Positions 42,292-51,507 of a DNA stretch of 64,000 bases are shown here, piece after piece (positions within the stretch are counted from its first letter, which is position 1; the number at the start of each line of letters is the position of its first letter). Source of the stretch: DTU013 sp964490975 (GTDB taxonomy: Bacteria > Bacillota > Clostridia > Acetivibrionales > DTU013); NCBI GenBank assembly GCA_964490975.1, contig CAZBEQ010000009.1, positions 21,207 through 85,206 on the forward strand, written 5' to 3'. Below the pieces are notes generated by a model that was not told where the DNA came from, ran no database searches, and saw nothing but the letters and a program-made list of their open reading frames with translations. Both the position numbers and the translations under genes were made by a program.

Positions 42292-42966
42292 ATGAAATTA
42301 TCGGATAAGAAATACTTCTTGGAAAAAAGCAATAAAACATTAGGCGCCATCTATGACATGCTGGATAAGCTGCCTGCTTTGCCACTGGACGAATTGTCTG
42401 CTGATGAAACAGCACTGGTCATAATAGATATGATCAATGGCTTTGCAAGGGAAGGTGCGCTAATGAGTCCAAGGGTGGATGCTCTTGTGCCTGAGATCGA
42501 AAGGCTGTCAGTTGAATGTAGCAGAAGGGGCATTGTAAAGCTGGCGTTTGCGGATAGCCATTCTGAAAAATCACCAGAATTCTGTTCATATCCTGTTCAC
42601 TGTATGACGGGGACATCCGAGAGCGAGATCATAGATGAACTTAAAAAAATCGGCGGCTATCAGCTGACACCGAAGAATTCTACCAATGGTTTTCTGGAGG
42701 ATGACTTCCAGAAATGGCTTTCAGTCAATGGAAAGGTCAGAAATTTTATCATAACCGGTGATTGTACAGATATTTGCATACAGCAGTTTGCCGTATCATT
42801 GAAGGCCTGGTTCAATAAAAAGAATGAACAGGTGCGTGTTATTGTACCTTTAAATGCTGTTGAGACCTTTGAGCTTGGACTGCATGACGGGGATCTGCTG
42901 AATGCCGTTACACTGTTCAGCATGTCAGGCAATGGAGTGGAACTTGTAAAATCAATTAAAATTTAG
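42292..42966 (+). CDS. Isochorismatase-family hydrolase, probable nicotinamidase
   Basis: 224 residues. The cysteine-hydrolase triad of nicotinamidases is visible: Asp in LVIIDMINGF, Lys in TPKNSTNGF, and Cys in ITGDCTDICIQQFA. The metal-binding segment is FADSHSE. Nicotinamidase turns nicotinamide into nicotinate, the substrate of the next gene product, nicotinate phosphoribosyltransferase, so the pair forms a Preiss-Handler NAD salvage unit. The first ~40 residues are an extra helical segment. GGAGG precedes the ATG by seven bases. Confidence 0.82.
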   Translation: MKLSDKKYFLEKSNKTLGAIYDMLDKLPALPLDELSADETALVIIDMINGFAREGALMSPRVDALVPEIERLSVECSRRGIVKLAFADSHSEKSPEFCSYPVHCMTGTSESEIIDELKKIGGYQLTPKNSTNGFLEDDFQKWLSVNGKVRNFIITGDCTDICIQQFAVSLKAWFNKKNEQVRVIVPLNAVETFELGLHDGDLLNAVTLFSMSGNGVELVKSIKI

Positions 42967-43008
42967 TTATAAAACAAGGCTCAAACGCGGCAGAGGAGGA
43001 ATATAGAA

Positions 43009-44451
43009 TTGAGCAGAAAAAATCTTACGATGTTGACAGATTTCTATGAGATCACAATGGCCAATGGATATCTAACAAGTGAGTTAAAGGACAGAATAGC
43101 CTATTTCGATATGTTTTTCAGAAGGGTGCCGGATAGCGGCGGATTTGCTATAATGGCCGGAGTCGAGCAATTCATTGAGTACATTAAAGAACTTAGCTTC
43201 GAACCTGAGGACATAGAATACCTTAGAAGCAAAGGACAGTTTTGCGAAGAATTCCTCGAATATCTCAAGGATTTTAAGTTTTCCTGCGATATATGGGCCA
43301 TTCCGGAGGGGACCCCAATATTCCCCAACGAACCGATCGTAACAGTTAGGGGACCAATCATTGAAGCCCAATTTATCGAAACGATGCTGCTTTTGTCGAT
43401 AAACCATCAGAGCCTTATTGCCACAAAGGCAAACAGGATCGTGACTGCAGCACAGGACCGTGCAGTAATGGAATTCGGCTCGAGAAGGGCCCAGGGCTAT
43501 GACGGCGCGGTAAACGGAGCCAGAGCGTCATATATAGGCGGATGTATAGGGACAGCCTGTACTATAGCGGATCGTGATTACGGGATTCCGGCACTGGGTA
43601 CGATGGCTCACAGCTGGGTTCAGATGTTTCCGACGGAGCTGGATGCGTTCAGGGCATATGCCAGGATATATCCGGCCAGCTGTACGCTGCTTGTTGATAC
43701 ATACAGTGTTCTTAAGTCGGGAGTACCAAATGCAATCAGGGCATTCAAGGAAGAGGTAGTGCCGAGAGGCTTCAGACCAAAGGGTATCAGGATAGATTCG
43801 GGAGATATCACATATCTTTCACGCAAGGCAAGGAAAATGCTCGATGAGGCCGGCTTTGAAGACTGCGCCATTGTGGCATCGAATTCGCTGGATGAATATA
43901 TAATCAGGGATATCCTTACTCAAGGGGCTCGAGTGGACTCCTTTGGCGTTGGTGAGAGACTTATTACGTCGCGCTCTGAACCGGTTTTTGACGGTGTGTA
44001 TAAGCTGAGCGCCATTGAAGAGAACTGTAAAGTAATTCCTAAAATAAAGGTCAGCGAGAATGTAGGCAAGATAACAAATCCAGGCTTTAAGCTGGCGTGG
44101 AGGCTTTTTGACAGAGAAAGCGGGAAAGCCATTGCTGATGTATTGACAACGCATGACGAAATTATTGATGATAGCAAGCCATATGAAATCTTTGATCCGG
44201 AGTTCACCTGGAAGCGGAAGACAGTGACTGACTTTTACGCTAAAAGGCTTATGGTACAGCTGTTTGACAAGGGTAATTGTGTGTACGTTTCACCCGAACT
44301 CAACAAGATAAGGGATTACTGTCGTGAGCAGGTTGGTACTCTTTGGGAAGAGGTGACCCGTTTTGAAAATCCGCATGAGTATTATGTGGATCTTTCGCAA
44401 AAACTGTGGGATATGAAAGAGAAGCTGTTGCATGAGTATTCGATGAAATAA
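43009..44451 (+). CDS. pncB: Nicotinate phosphoribosyltransferase
   Basis: 480 residues starting at a TTG behind GAGGAGGA. MLTDFYEITMANGYL at the N terminus, MEFGSRRAQGYDGAVNGARA (about 156-175), GTMAHSWVQMF and GIRIDSGDITYLSRKARKML are the hallmarks of the longer Gram-positive PncB type. It makes nicotinate mononucleotide from nicotinate and PRPP with ATP help, in the cytoplasm. It follows the nicotinamidase-like gene by 42 bases. Downstream is a 42-bp degenerate tandem array. Confidence 0.93.
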   Translation: MSRKNLTMLTDFYEITMANGYLTSELKDRIAYFDMFFRRVPDSGGFAIMAGVEQFIEYIKELSFEPEDIEYLRSKGQFCEEFLEYLKDFKFSCDIWAIPEGTPIFPNEPIVTVRGPIIEAQFIETMLLLSINHQSLIATKANRIVTAAQDRAVMEFGSRRAQGYDGAVNGARASYIGGCIGTACTIADRDYGIPALGTMAHSWVQMFPTELDAFRAYARIYPASCTLLVDTYSVLKSGVPNAIRAFKEEVVPRGFRPKGIRIDSGDITYLSRKARKMLDEAGFEDCAIVASNSLDEYIIRDILTQGARVDSFGVGERLITSRSEPVFDGVYKLSAIEENCKVIPKIKVSENVGKITNPGFKLAWRLFDRESGKAIADVLTTHDEIIDDSKPYEIFDPEFTWKRKTVTDFYAKRLMVQLFDKGNCVYVSPELNKIRDYCREQVGTLWEEVTRFENPHEYYVDLSQKLWDMKEKLLHEYSMK

Positions 44452-44466
44452 TCTGGGCGACGCATT

Positions 44467-44845
44467 CGGACTGATGGGCTGCAGTTTGGTATATGCTGCT
44501 TGGTATGGGTAGATTACTGGGCTGCGGAATGTGATAAGCTACAAGGTATCGCCTGAGTTTCAGGCTGTAGACCGGGATATTCTGCTGAAATGATTAGCTT
44601 TGGACGGTATTGTGGGATAAGCCTACTGGTATGGGTAGATTACCGGGCTGCAGTTTGGGATAAGCTACTAAGTATGGTAGGAGTTCCAGGCTACAGACCG
44701 GGAAATACTGCTGGATATGTTAGATTACTGGGCTGCGGAATGGCATATACTGCTGATATGGTTAGATTAACGGACTGCAGACCGGGGTATCTGCCGGATA
44801 TGTTTGGATTACCTGGCTGCAGAATGAGGTATCTGCCTGTTAAGG
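44467..44845 (+). repeat. Degenerate 42-bp tandem array downstream of pncB
   Basis: The motif GATTACTGGGCTGCGG and variants recur at about 44512, 44639, 44723, 44766 and 44808, spaced 42-43 bases or multiples of it; linking segments resemble GGATATACTGCTGGTATGGT. About nine diverged units. It carries an open frame that continues into the yjbQ gene, but the gene's own ribosome site argues against translation of the array. Confidence 0.75.
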
Positions 44846-44856
44846 AGGAATTGCTG

Positions 44857-45273
44857 ATGAAGTCATATCGCAAGGAACTTTATTTCAGTACAATAACAAG
44901 AAGGGCATATATAAATATAACGGCACAGGTACAGAAATGCATCGATGAAAGCGGTATCAAAGAAGGAATGGTACTTGTCAATGCTATGAACATAACTGCC
45001 AGTGTATTTGTGAATGACGATGAATCGGGTCTCCACCACGATTTTGAAGTATGGCTCGAGAAGCTTGCACCGGAGAAACCCTACAGTCAGTATATGCACA
45101 ATGGTTTCGAGGATAATGCGGACGCTCACCTGAAGCGGCAGCTCATGGGCCGTGAGGTGGTTGCCGCAATAACTAACGGGAAGCTTGATTTTGGAACCTG
45201 GGAGCAGATCTTCTATGGGGAGTATGACGGCAAACGCCAGAAACATGTGCTTGTAAAGATAATAGGTGAGTGA
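44857..45273 (+). CDS. YjbQ family (UPF0047) protein
   Basis: 138 residues from the ATG at 44857, eight bases after AAGGAGG. The family's defining segments are present: FSTITRRAYINITAQVQKCI, GMVLVNAMNITASVFVNDDE, HNGFEDNADAHLKRQLMGREV and LDFGTWEQIFYGEYDGKRQK. YjbQ proteins form trimers with histidine-lined sites, and weak thiamine phosphate synthase activity has been described for members; the physiological role is open. The usual pattern NHTSAS is replaced by NAMNITASV. The last codons seed a 25-bp tandem array (next entry). Confidence 0.9.
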   Translation: MKSYRKELYFSTITRRAYINITAQVQKCIDESGIKEGMVLVNAMNITASVFVNDDESGLHHDFEVWLEKLAPEKPYSQYMHNGFEDNADAHLKRQLMGREVVAAITNGKLDFGTWEQIFYGEYDGKRQKHVLVKIIGE

Positions 45274-45434
45274 GACTGCTAGGATAATGGGCGAGCGAAA
45301 TTGCCAAAGATAATAGACAAGTGAAACAGTAAAGATAATGGTCAAGCAAAACTGCTAGGATAATGGATAAGTGAAACTGTAAAAAATAATAGGCGAGAGC
45401 GACTGCCAGGATAATAGACAAGTGAAACTGTAAA
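45256..45434 (+). repeat. 25-bp tandem array that starts inside the yjbQ stop region
   Basis: Unit like AAAGATAATAGACAAGTGAA plus ACTGT, seven copies of 24-27 bases. The first copy is the last coding sequence of the yjbQ gene itself (VKIIGE then TGA), so the array has grown from the gene's 3' end. Copies differ by point changes and small indels. Confidence 0.85.
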
Positions 45435-45459
45435 GGAAAGTATGAACTGAGGTGCCGAC

Positions 45460-45906
45460 ATGGTTGATAATGTCAGAGTAATCAGGCAGGATGAGCTTGA
45501 AAAGCTATTGGAGCTTTATAAATACCTGAATTCTGAAGATCCGGACATTTCAGGGGAAGAGACAACAAAGGCATTGTGGGAAGACATATCAAATGACCCA
45601 CGGCAATGCATTTTGGTAATTGAGCAGTATAGCTGCCTTGTGGCATCCTGCACGTTGGTCATTGTCAGTAATCTGACAAGAGGTGGCAGACCTTATGGCT
45701 TGATAGAAAACGTTGTGACCCACGGGAATTACAGAAGGAATGGCTATGGGAAGGCTGTCCTTGAAAAGGCAGTTGAGACAGCTCGTGAGAAAGGCTGCTA
45801 CAAGGTTATGCTACTGACCGGAAGAAAGGATGAAGGAGTCCTATCCTTTTATGAAAAGGCGGGGTTTGAACGGGGCGTAAAAACAGGCTTTTATATAAAG
45901 CTCTGA
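45460..45906 (+). CDS. GNAT-family acetyltransferase
   Basis: 148 residues. Core: ASCTLVIVSNLTRGGRPYGLIENVVTH and the acetyl-CoA loop YRRNGYGKAVLEKAVE, then FYEKAGFERGVKTGFY. This is close in pattern to small stand-alone acetyltransferases that act on amino acids or amines. Ribosome site GAGGTG, five bases before ATG. Not obviously linked to neighbours. An array of 19-bp repeats separates it from the convergent nuclease-like gene. Confidence 0.85.
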   Translation: MVDNVRVIRQDELEKLLELYKYLNSEDPDISGEETTKALWEDISNDPRQCILVIEQYSCLVASCTLVIVSNLTRGGRPYGLIENVVTHGNYRRNGYGKAVLEKAVETAREKGCYKVMLLTGRKDEGVLSFYEKAGFERGVKTGFYIKL

Positions 45907-46068
45907 TGTACTCGCGTCACCTAGGGGCGAACATCTTATCAGCAAAATGCGATATGTGAAGACAGCTTTACATTGCGAAAGGATAGTCGTCAGTTTACTT
46001 TCGTATTGAGGCGTAACAGACGGGCGATGTTCATTACTATTTTTCTGAAAACGATTCATTTTTTTATA

Positions 46069-46231
46069 ACCGATGTATTCTCCTATAACCGATGCATTTT
46101 CCTAGTACCGATGTATTCTGATAGTACCGATGCTTCTCCTAGAACCGATGCATTCTCCTAGAACCGATGTATTCTCCTAGAACCGATGCATTCTCTATAA
46201 CCGATGTATTCTCCTAGAACCGATGCATTAC
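46069..46231. repeat. 19-bp tandem array between convergent genes
   Basis: Unit ACCGATGYATTCTCCTAGA, nine copies with small variations (T/C alternation after GATG), ending three bases before the stop of the minus-strand gene at 46234. Confidence 0.9.
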
Positions 46232-46233
46232 AA

Positions 46234-47115
46234 TCAGCGATTTTGCTGTTCATTATCTGGCTTTCTGACTGGGAACAATTCTCTCAAGAGTGCATGCATC
46301 TCATCAAAATTATCTGTATGTATTTGTATACGTTTTCCGAGATGAGATGCAAGATTATAGGCAAAATCCCTGCAAGCGTCTCTGTTATACAACTGTATGG
46401 TGTTCAAATGTATCACATTTACACCCTGCCTTTGAAGAACAGTTGACCGTATTGCATCTTTACCCTGTTCTGACGGGCTGTTATGATAAGCGCAGCTCTC
46501 ATACTCAACTGCTAATTTAGCTTGTTTATAATATAGATCGGTAAAGCAGTAAGTTTGTCCCAGCCGTATCTGCCCTTCACTTTTTAGCTTTATCTTGTGA
46601 TTGAATACCGCCCCACTAAGCCCATAGCCACCAAGAGCGTAAGGCAATCTCAGGACCATATAGGCAAGAGATTCCATAATCGAGGCGGAGCCATTCTCCA
46701 CATACTTTATAGCCCTTGTTGCCTTTCGGTGCCCTCTGTGCCCTATAGCCTTTGCAAGGAACATACTAAGCTTTTGTTTTGTTGTGATCGCACTTTCAAT
46801 AGGTAGTCCCGCTGGATGTGAACATAACTGCAGACCCAACAAGATAAGTCGATGGATACTCAATTTGCATGCAAGCTCCAAGAACAACAATTCCGGCGAT
46901 GCAACCTTTCTCCCGTCTCGGGTCGTTATTGCACCAGGTGGAAGGGCAAGCTGAGTTGAATGGACTTTCCTGCCATTACTGCGAAATCGCCCATTGTAGC
47001 TGAAAGCCGTGGTATCGGAAGCGTCATTTTCTGTGATCACTTTACCGATAACAGCCTCAATACACGGAATATTCCACACTTTAGCAGCAGAAAAATAACT
47101 TAAATAACCATCCAT
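46234..47115 (-). CDS. AbiEi-like / DUF559-type putative nuclease
   Basis: 293 residues. The N-terminal half includes PGAITTRDGRKVASPELLFLEL, seen in AbiEi antitoxin-like and DUF559-associated proteins. The C-terminal half carries a likely restriction-endonuclease-like fold: TDLYYKQAKLAVEYESCAYH (D ... E-Y-E), then DAIRSTVLQRQGVNVIHL, the pattern of DUF559/Vsr-type nucleases (D-x-x-R ... L-x-x-x-G-x-x-V). The exact family is uncertain, and nuclease activity is inference. No partner toxin is seen. The ATG at 47115 lacks a ribosome site; the first 15 codons and the promoter region are duplicated upstream. Confidence 0.6.
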   Translation of the reverse strand: MDGYLSYFSAAKVWNIPCIEAVIGKVITENDASDTTAFSYNGRFRSNGRKVHSTQLALPPGAITTRDGRKVASPELLFLELACKLSIHRLILLGLQLCSHPAGLPIESAITTKQKLSMFLAKAIGHRGHRKATRAIKYVENGSASIMESLAYMVLRLPYALGGYGLSGAVFNHKIKLKSEGQIRLGQTYCFTDLYYKQAKLAVEYESCAYHNSPSEQGKDAIRSTVLQRQGVNVIHLNTIQLYNRDACRDFAYNLASHLGKRIQIHTDNFDEMHALLRELFPVRKPDNEQQNR

Positions 47116-47676
47116 GTAATTATATTACACTCAGGCGCTTGAAATTACAAGTTTTGGGCAATTACTTGATACAGATTTAATTATTTGAGTTATTGAAGAT
47201 TACATAATACAGGAAGAGGGCGAGTTATTGATCCGTAATTTGTTTAATTCAATGGTTTGCTGCCCAAAACTTGAAAAACTTAACACCCCAATTTCCTAAA
47301 AGGTTATTTTGGAAGTACGACAGCGACGACTGAACACAAACTATTGACATCATGAATAAACAGTGAGTATAATTTCCACACTTTAGCAGCAGAAAAATAA
47401 CTTAAATAACCATACATGTAATTAGGTTAAATCCCGGCGCTTGGAAATACAAGTTTTGGGCAATTACTTGATACAAATTTAATTGTTTGAGTTATTGAAG
47501 ATTACATAATACAGGAAGAGGGCGCGTTATTGATCCGTAATATGTTTAATTCAATGAATTGGCTGCCCAAAACTTGAAAAACTTAACACCCCAATTTCCT
47601 AAAAGGTTATTTTGGAAGTACGACAGCGACGACTGAACACAAACTATTGACATCACGAATAAACAGTGAGTATAAT
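47072..47676. repeat. 303-bp tandem duplication (two copies)
   Basis: 47072-47373 and 47374-47676 are nearly identical over about 302 bases. Each copy holds the first 15 codons of the minus-strand nuclease-like gene at one end and a plus-strand promoter (TTGACA, 18 bases, TATAAT) at the other (47344-47373 and 47647-47676). The copy far from the gene keeps MYGYLSYFSAAKVW but then leads into promoter sequence, so it is a dead duplicate of the gene start. Confidence 0.9.
47647..47676 (+). promoter_or_regulatory. tyrS promoter (and a duplicate 303 bp upstream)
   Basis: TTGACA (47647-47652), 18 bases, TATAAT (47671-47676), consensus hexamers. It sits directly ahead of the T-box leader. A copy with identical hexamers is at 47344-47373 because of the tandem duplication. 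Confidence 0.85.
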
Positions 47677-47689
47677 ATCAAAAATAAGA

Positions 47690-48020
47690 TTAGTTCATTG
47701 ATACAACCATTAATAATAAAAGCGATGACCGAGAAGAAGTAGGAATGATAGATCCCGACAGAGAGTTCCCGGGTGGTGAGAGGGGCAGGGAAGTACATTT
47801 TGAATACATCTTGCGAGCTGCGGGCTGAAAATGTTGTAAAATATTGCACAAGTAGGTCAACGCCGGAAGCCTGCGACCGTTACAGTGCTAGTGGATAACG
47901 TACAGCCAAAGCTGACGCGTTCACAATAAGGTTGATACTACAAGGTATCAATAAATTGAGGTGGTAACACGGAGTCATAGCTCTCGTCCTCTGATAATAT
48001 CAGGGGTTGAGGGCTTTTTT
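47690..48020 (+). ncRNA. T-box riboswitch leader of tyrS
   Basis: A long leader with stem I features (GAGAAGAAGTAGG, CCCGGGTGGTGAGAG), a tyrosine specifier TAC in GAATACATC (47805-47807) followed by TTGCGAGC, and the T-box core AGGTGGTAACACGG (47959-47972) whose bulge pairs with the tRNA acceptor end. A terminator follows. Uncharged tRNA-Tyr would stabilise the antiterminator and switch on tyrS. The specifier matches the downstream gene. Confidence 0.93.
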
Positions 48021-48022
48021 AT
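47980..48022 (+). terminator. T-box-controlled intrinsic terminator
   Basis: GCTCTC-GT-CCTCTGAT / ATCAGGGG-TT-GAGGGC with AAT loop, followed by TTTTTTATTT. Confidence 0.92.
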
Positions 48023-48071
48023 TTCTACGTGAATCAGTGGGGATAGAGGCTTCGATCAGTGGACCTTAGCG

Positions 48072-48690
48072 TATCAATGAGGCAAAGGGACTTTGTGTAT
48101 CAGCGGTTGTGGGCCTGCGGCTATCAATGAGGCAATGGGGATGGTGTATCAATGGAGCAAGGGTGCGTGTATCAATGAGGCAAAGGGACTTTGTGTATCA
48201 GCGGTTGTGGGCCTGCGGCTATCAATGAGGCAATGGGGATGGTGTATCAATGGAGCAAGGGTGCGTGTATCAATGAGGCAAAGGGACTTTGTGTATCAGC
48301 GGTTGTGGGCCTGCGGCTATCAATGAGGCAANNNNNNNNNNNNNNNNNNNNNNNNNNNNNNNNNNNNNNNNNNNNNNNNNNNNNNNNNNNNNNNNNNNNN
48401 NNNNNNNNNNNNNNNNNNNNNNNNNNNNNNNATCAATGAGGCAATGGGGATGGTGTATCAATGGAGCAAGGGTGCGTGTATCAATGGGGCAAAGGGACTT
48501 TGTGTATCAGCGGTTGTGGGCCTGCGGCTATCAATGAGGCAATGGGGATGGTGTATCAATGGAGCAAGGGTGCGTGTATCAATGGGGCAAAGGGACTTTG
48601 TGTATCAGCGGTTGTGGGCCTGCGGCTATCAATGAGGCAATGGGGATGGTGTATCAATGGAGCAAGGGTGCGTGTATCAATGGGGCAAAG
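48072..48690 (+). repeat. 98-bp higher-order tandem array in the tyrS leader (gap 48332-48431)
   Basis: Unit of 98 bases repeated head to tail between the T-box terminator and tyrS. Each unit is itself four related sub-units that begin TATCA: 26, 24, 25 and 23 bases (TATCAATGAGGCAAAGGGAC..., TATCAGCGGTTGTGGGCC..., TATCAATGAGGCAATGGGG..., TATCAATGGAGCAAGGG...). About two and a half units precede the gap and two and a half follow. The last copies show one shared change (GAGGCAAAG to GGGGCAAAG). Translations of the array are artefacts of the repeat. Confidence 0.95.
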
Positions 48691-48765
48691 GGGCCTCATG
48701 GATCAGTGGCCGTGGGGCCTCCGAGCAGTGGGTGATAATAACAACAAACAGAAAGGAAGGATATC

Positions 48766-49983
48766 ATGTTTTCCATCGACGAACAGATCAGAATAATTTC
48801 CAAAGGAGCAGAAGAGATAATTAATACCGACGAACTGAGGCAAAAGCTCAGCAACTCACAAAAGACAAGCAGACCGTTGACAGTAAAGCTGGGGCTGGAT
48901 CCGACAGCGCCGGATATTCATCTTGGTCATACAGTAGTACTGAGAAAGATAAGGCAGTTCCAGGACCTTGGTCACAGGGCGGTAATCATAATAGGCGATT
49001 ACACAGGCCAAATAGGCGATCCAACTGGCAGATCGAGGACACGCAAGCAACTGACACGCGATGAAGTCATAAAAAATGCAGCGACCTATGAGACTCAGAT
49101 ATTTAAAGTGCTGGACAGGGAAAAGACAGAACTGCGTTTCAACAGCGAATGGTTGGGAAAGCTGAATTTTGCCGACGTTATCGGTCTGGCCTCAAAATAT
49201 ACTGTTGCCCGTATGCTTGAAAGGGATGACTTTCAAAAACGTTTTGCATCAAATGAACCCATTGGCATACATGAGTTTTTCTATCCTCTGATGCAGGGCT
49301 TCGATTCAGTGATGTTAAAGGCAGATGCAGAGCTTGGCGGAACCGAGCAAAGGTTTAACATCCTTATGGGCAGGAAGCTTCAGAAGGATTACGGCCAGGA
49401 GAGCCAGACGGCATTGTTCATGCCTGTTCTGGAGGGTACGGACGGGATCGATAAAATGAGCAAGAGTCTTGGCAACTATATAGGAATAAATGAAGATGCG
49501 GATAATATGTACGGAAAGGTCATGTCCATTCCCGACCAACTCATCATCAAATATTTCAGGCTTGTAACAGATGTGCATCCCGATGAAATAGATGCCATGA
49601 ATAAAATGCTGGACAATAACGAGGTTAACCCGAGAGACCTGAAGATGAAGCTGGCACGTGAAATAACCGGACTTTATCATGGGGCTGCGGCAGCAAGCCA
49701 GGCTGAGGATAGCTTTGTATCGGTATTTCAGAAGAAGGGTGTGCCGGATGATATTGTGGATTCCTTACTTCCTGTGGAGATGCACGAAGTCTGGACTGCC
49801 GATATCTCAGGGCTGCTGGTCAAACTTGGTTTCTGCACAAGTAAAAGCGAGGCAAGAAGGCTTGTGTCACAGGGCGCAGTCAGGATCAACGGTGTGAAGC
49901 TGGAAACCTGCTCTGTTCCTGAATTGAAAAATGGCGACATACTGCAGGCTGGTAAACTTAAATTTGCCAGGCTTCTGATGTAG
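48766..49983 (+). CDS. tyrS: Tyrosyl-tRNA synthetase
   Basis: 405 residues. Class I synthetase signatures: LDPTAPDIHLGHTVVLRKIR (HIGH-type motif HLGH), GTEQRFNILMGRKL, and MSKSLGN (KMSKS). A C-terminal S4 domain follows (EARRLVSQGAVRINGVKL). It charges tRNA-Tyr. The sequence type (no N-terminal extension, GDYTGQIGDPTGR) is the TyrZ-like bacterial branch. Control is by the T-box leader about 750 bases upstream; AAAGGAAGG lies before the ATG. Confidence 0.95.
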   Translation: MFSIDEQIRIISKGAEEIINTDELRQKLSNSQKTSRPLTVKLGLDPTAPDIHLGHTVVLRKIRQFQDLGHRAVIIIGDYTGQIGDPTGRSRTRKQLTRDEVIKNAATYETQIFKVLDREKTELRFNSEWLGKLNFADVIGLASKYTVARMLERDDFQKRFASNEPIGIHEFFYPLMQGFDSVMLKADAELGGTEQRFNILMGRKLQKDYGQESQTALFMPVLEGTDGIDKMSKSLGNYIGINEDADNMYGKVMSIPDQLIIKYFRLVTDVHPDEIDAMNKMLDNNEVNPRDLKMKLAREITGLYHGAAAASQAEDSFVSVFQKKGVPDDIVDSLLPVEMHEVWTADISGLLVKLGFCTSKSEARRLVSQGAVRINGVKLETCSVPELKNGDILQAGKLKFARLLM

Positions 49984-50147
49984 GGGGTATATTGGAATTC
50001 TCCACAATGTTTGGTATTCTATTAATAAATGATCGTTACTCTATTAAGAGATACACGGTTTTCTAATGAATATCTGACCCTCTATAGGCTAAACATATTA
50101 TACTGTTTGCTTCAAAGCATTGAAAATACACATGATGGAGACACAAT
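49984..50147. other. Short intergenic region with no gene
   Basis: 164 bases between tyrS and the HAD gene. No terminator hairpin or other feature recognised. Confidence 0.4.
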
Positions 50148-50987
50148 ATGCTAAAGACGCTGTATATATCGGATCTTGACGGTACGCTGCTAAATAGCAA
50201 CAAGGAATTGAGCTCATTTACAACAAGAACTATAAATGAATTCATATCGACAGGTGGCCATTTCTCTGTTGCTACGGCCAGAACAGCGGCATCAACGGCA
50301 AAGATCCTTTCAGAGCTGGATCTTACTATACCTGCTGTGATGATGAACGGTGCAGTTATATATGACCTGAACCGTAAATGTTATATAAAGACTGAAATGA
50401 TCCCGGCAGATAAAGCCCGCATGATTATTGACATTATTAATGAGAATGGTATCAGCGGTTTCATGTACGCTGTCAAGAATGACATTCTTATAACTTATTA
50501 CGAGAACTTAAAGACCAAACAAATACAGGATTTTTATGATGAGCGGGTGCAGCGATATTACAAAACATTTGAGAAAGTTGAAAGCTTCATGCATAAAGCG
50601 GCAGAAAACAATGTCATATACTTCACGCTGATCGATGAGTATGAAAGCCTCTCAGGTGTATATAACGAGCTTAAGGGACAGGAAGGTATAGACCTGACAC
50701 TGTATAAGGATATTTATGATGTTAACTTGTGGTATCTTGAGATTTACAGCAGCATGGCATCAAAATACAATGCCGTAAACTTTTTGCGAAATGAGTACGG
50801 TTTTGACAGGATCATCGGATATGGCGACAATAACAATGATATCCCTATGCTGAAAGCATGTGACGAATTCTACGCCGTTGCTAATGCGGTTGAACAGCTG
50901 AGGACTATATCCACTGAAGTTATCGACTGCAACATCGATGATGGCGTTGCGAAGCATATTTTTAAAAGAGAATCAGCTAGGTTTTAG
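50148..50987 (+). CDS. HAD-superfamily phosphatase, Cof type
   Basis: 279 residues. Motif I YISDLDGTLLNSNKELS (nucleophile Asp near 9), motif II VATARTAAST, lysine region MASKYNAVNFL and motif IV GYGDNNNDIPMLKACD, followed by YAVANAV. The large C2-type cap between motifs II and III is typical of Cof/YbiV sugar-phosphate and flavin phosphatases. Substrate unknown. Downstream starts the 38-bp array, ten bases after the stop. Confidence 0.87.
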   Translation: MLKTLYISDLDGTLLNSNKELSSFTTRTINEFISTGGHFSVATARTAASTAKILSELDLTIPAVMMNGAVIYDLNRKCYIKTEMIPADKARMIIDIINENGISGFMYAVKNDILITYYENLKTKQIQDFYDERVQRYYKTFEKVESFMHKAAENNVIYFTLIDEYESLSGVYNELKGQEGIDLTLYKDIYDVNLWYLEIYSSMASKYNAVNFLRNEYGFDRIIGYGDNNNDIPMLKACDEFYAVANAVEQLRTISTEVIDCNIDDGVAKHIFKRESARF

Positions 50988-50996
50988 GAAGAACAG

Positions 50997-51500
50997 GGCA
51001 GGCTGCATAAGGCTCGGCAAGTGATACAAGGTAAGGCAGGCTGCATAAGGCNNNNNNNNNNNNNNNNNNNNNNNNNNNNNNNNNNNNNNNNNNNNNNNNN
51101 NNNNNNNNNNNNNNNNNNNNNNNNNNNNNNNNNNNNNNNNNNNNNNNNNNNGGCAGGCTGCATAAGGCTCGGCAAGTGATACAAGGTAAGGCAGGCTGCA
51201 TAAGGCTCGGCAAGTGATACAAGGTAAGGCAGGCTGCATAAGGCCCGACAAGTGATACAAGGTAAGACAGGCAGCATAAGGCCCGGCAAGCAATGCAAGG
51301 CAAGACAGGCGGCATAAGGCCCGGCAAGTGATACAAGGTAAGACAGGCGGCATAAGGCCCGGCAAGTGATACAAGGTAAGGCAGGCGGCATAAGGCCCGG
51401 CAAGTGATACAAGGTAAGGCAGGCTGCATAAGGCCCGGCAAGTGATACAAGGTAAGACAGGCGGCATAAGGCTCGGCAAGCAACATAAGGCTAGATAAGC
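50997..51500 (+). repeat. 38-bp tandem array downstream of the HAD gene (gap 51052-51151)
   Basis: Unit GGCAGGCTGCATAAGGCTCG plus GCAAGTGATACAAGGTAA, 38 bases, two copies before the gap and about nine after, with C/T and G/T variants and a few diverged copies at the far end. Frames on both strands stay open through it; none has a ribosome site. Confidence 0.95.
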
Positions 51501-51507
51501 GATTTAC

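Noticed and set aside
44590..44856. N-terminal extension of the yjbQ gene through the 42-bp array
   Set aside because: The ATG at 44857 has a strong AAGGAGG site at normal spacing and the family begins there; the upstream frame is repeat translation.
46234..47115. Toxin-antitoxin pair around the nuclease-like gene
   Set aside because: No small partner gene overlaps or adjoins it, and only the nuclease-like C terminus is suggestive.
48093..48796. Open frames in the tyrS leader (repeated 33-residue units)
   Set aside because: They are the 98-bp repeat read in shifting frames, with no ribosome sites, and continue only because the unit lacks stops in those phases.
50973..51486. Leu/Ala/Cys-rich reading frames on the minus strand
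   Set aside because: These are three frames of the 38-bp repeat; none has a start site, and all appear equally open.
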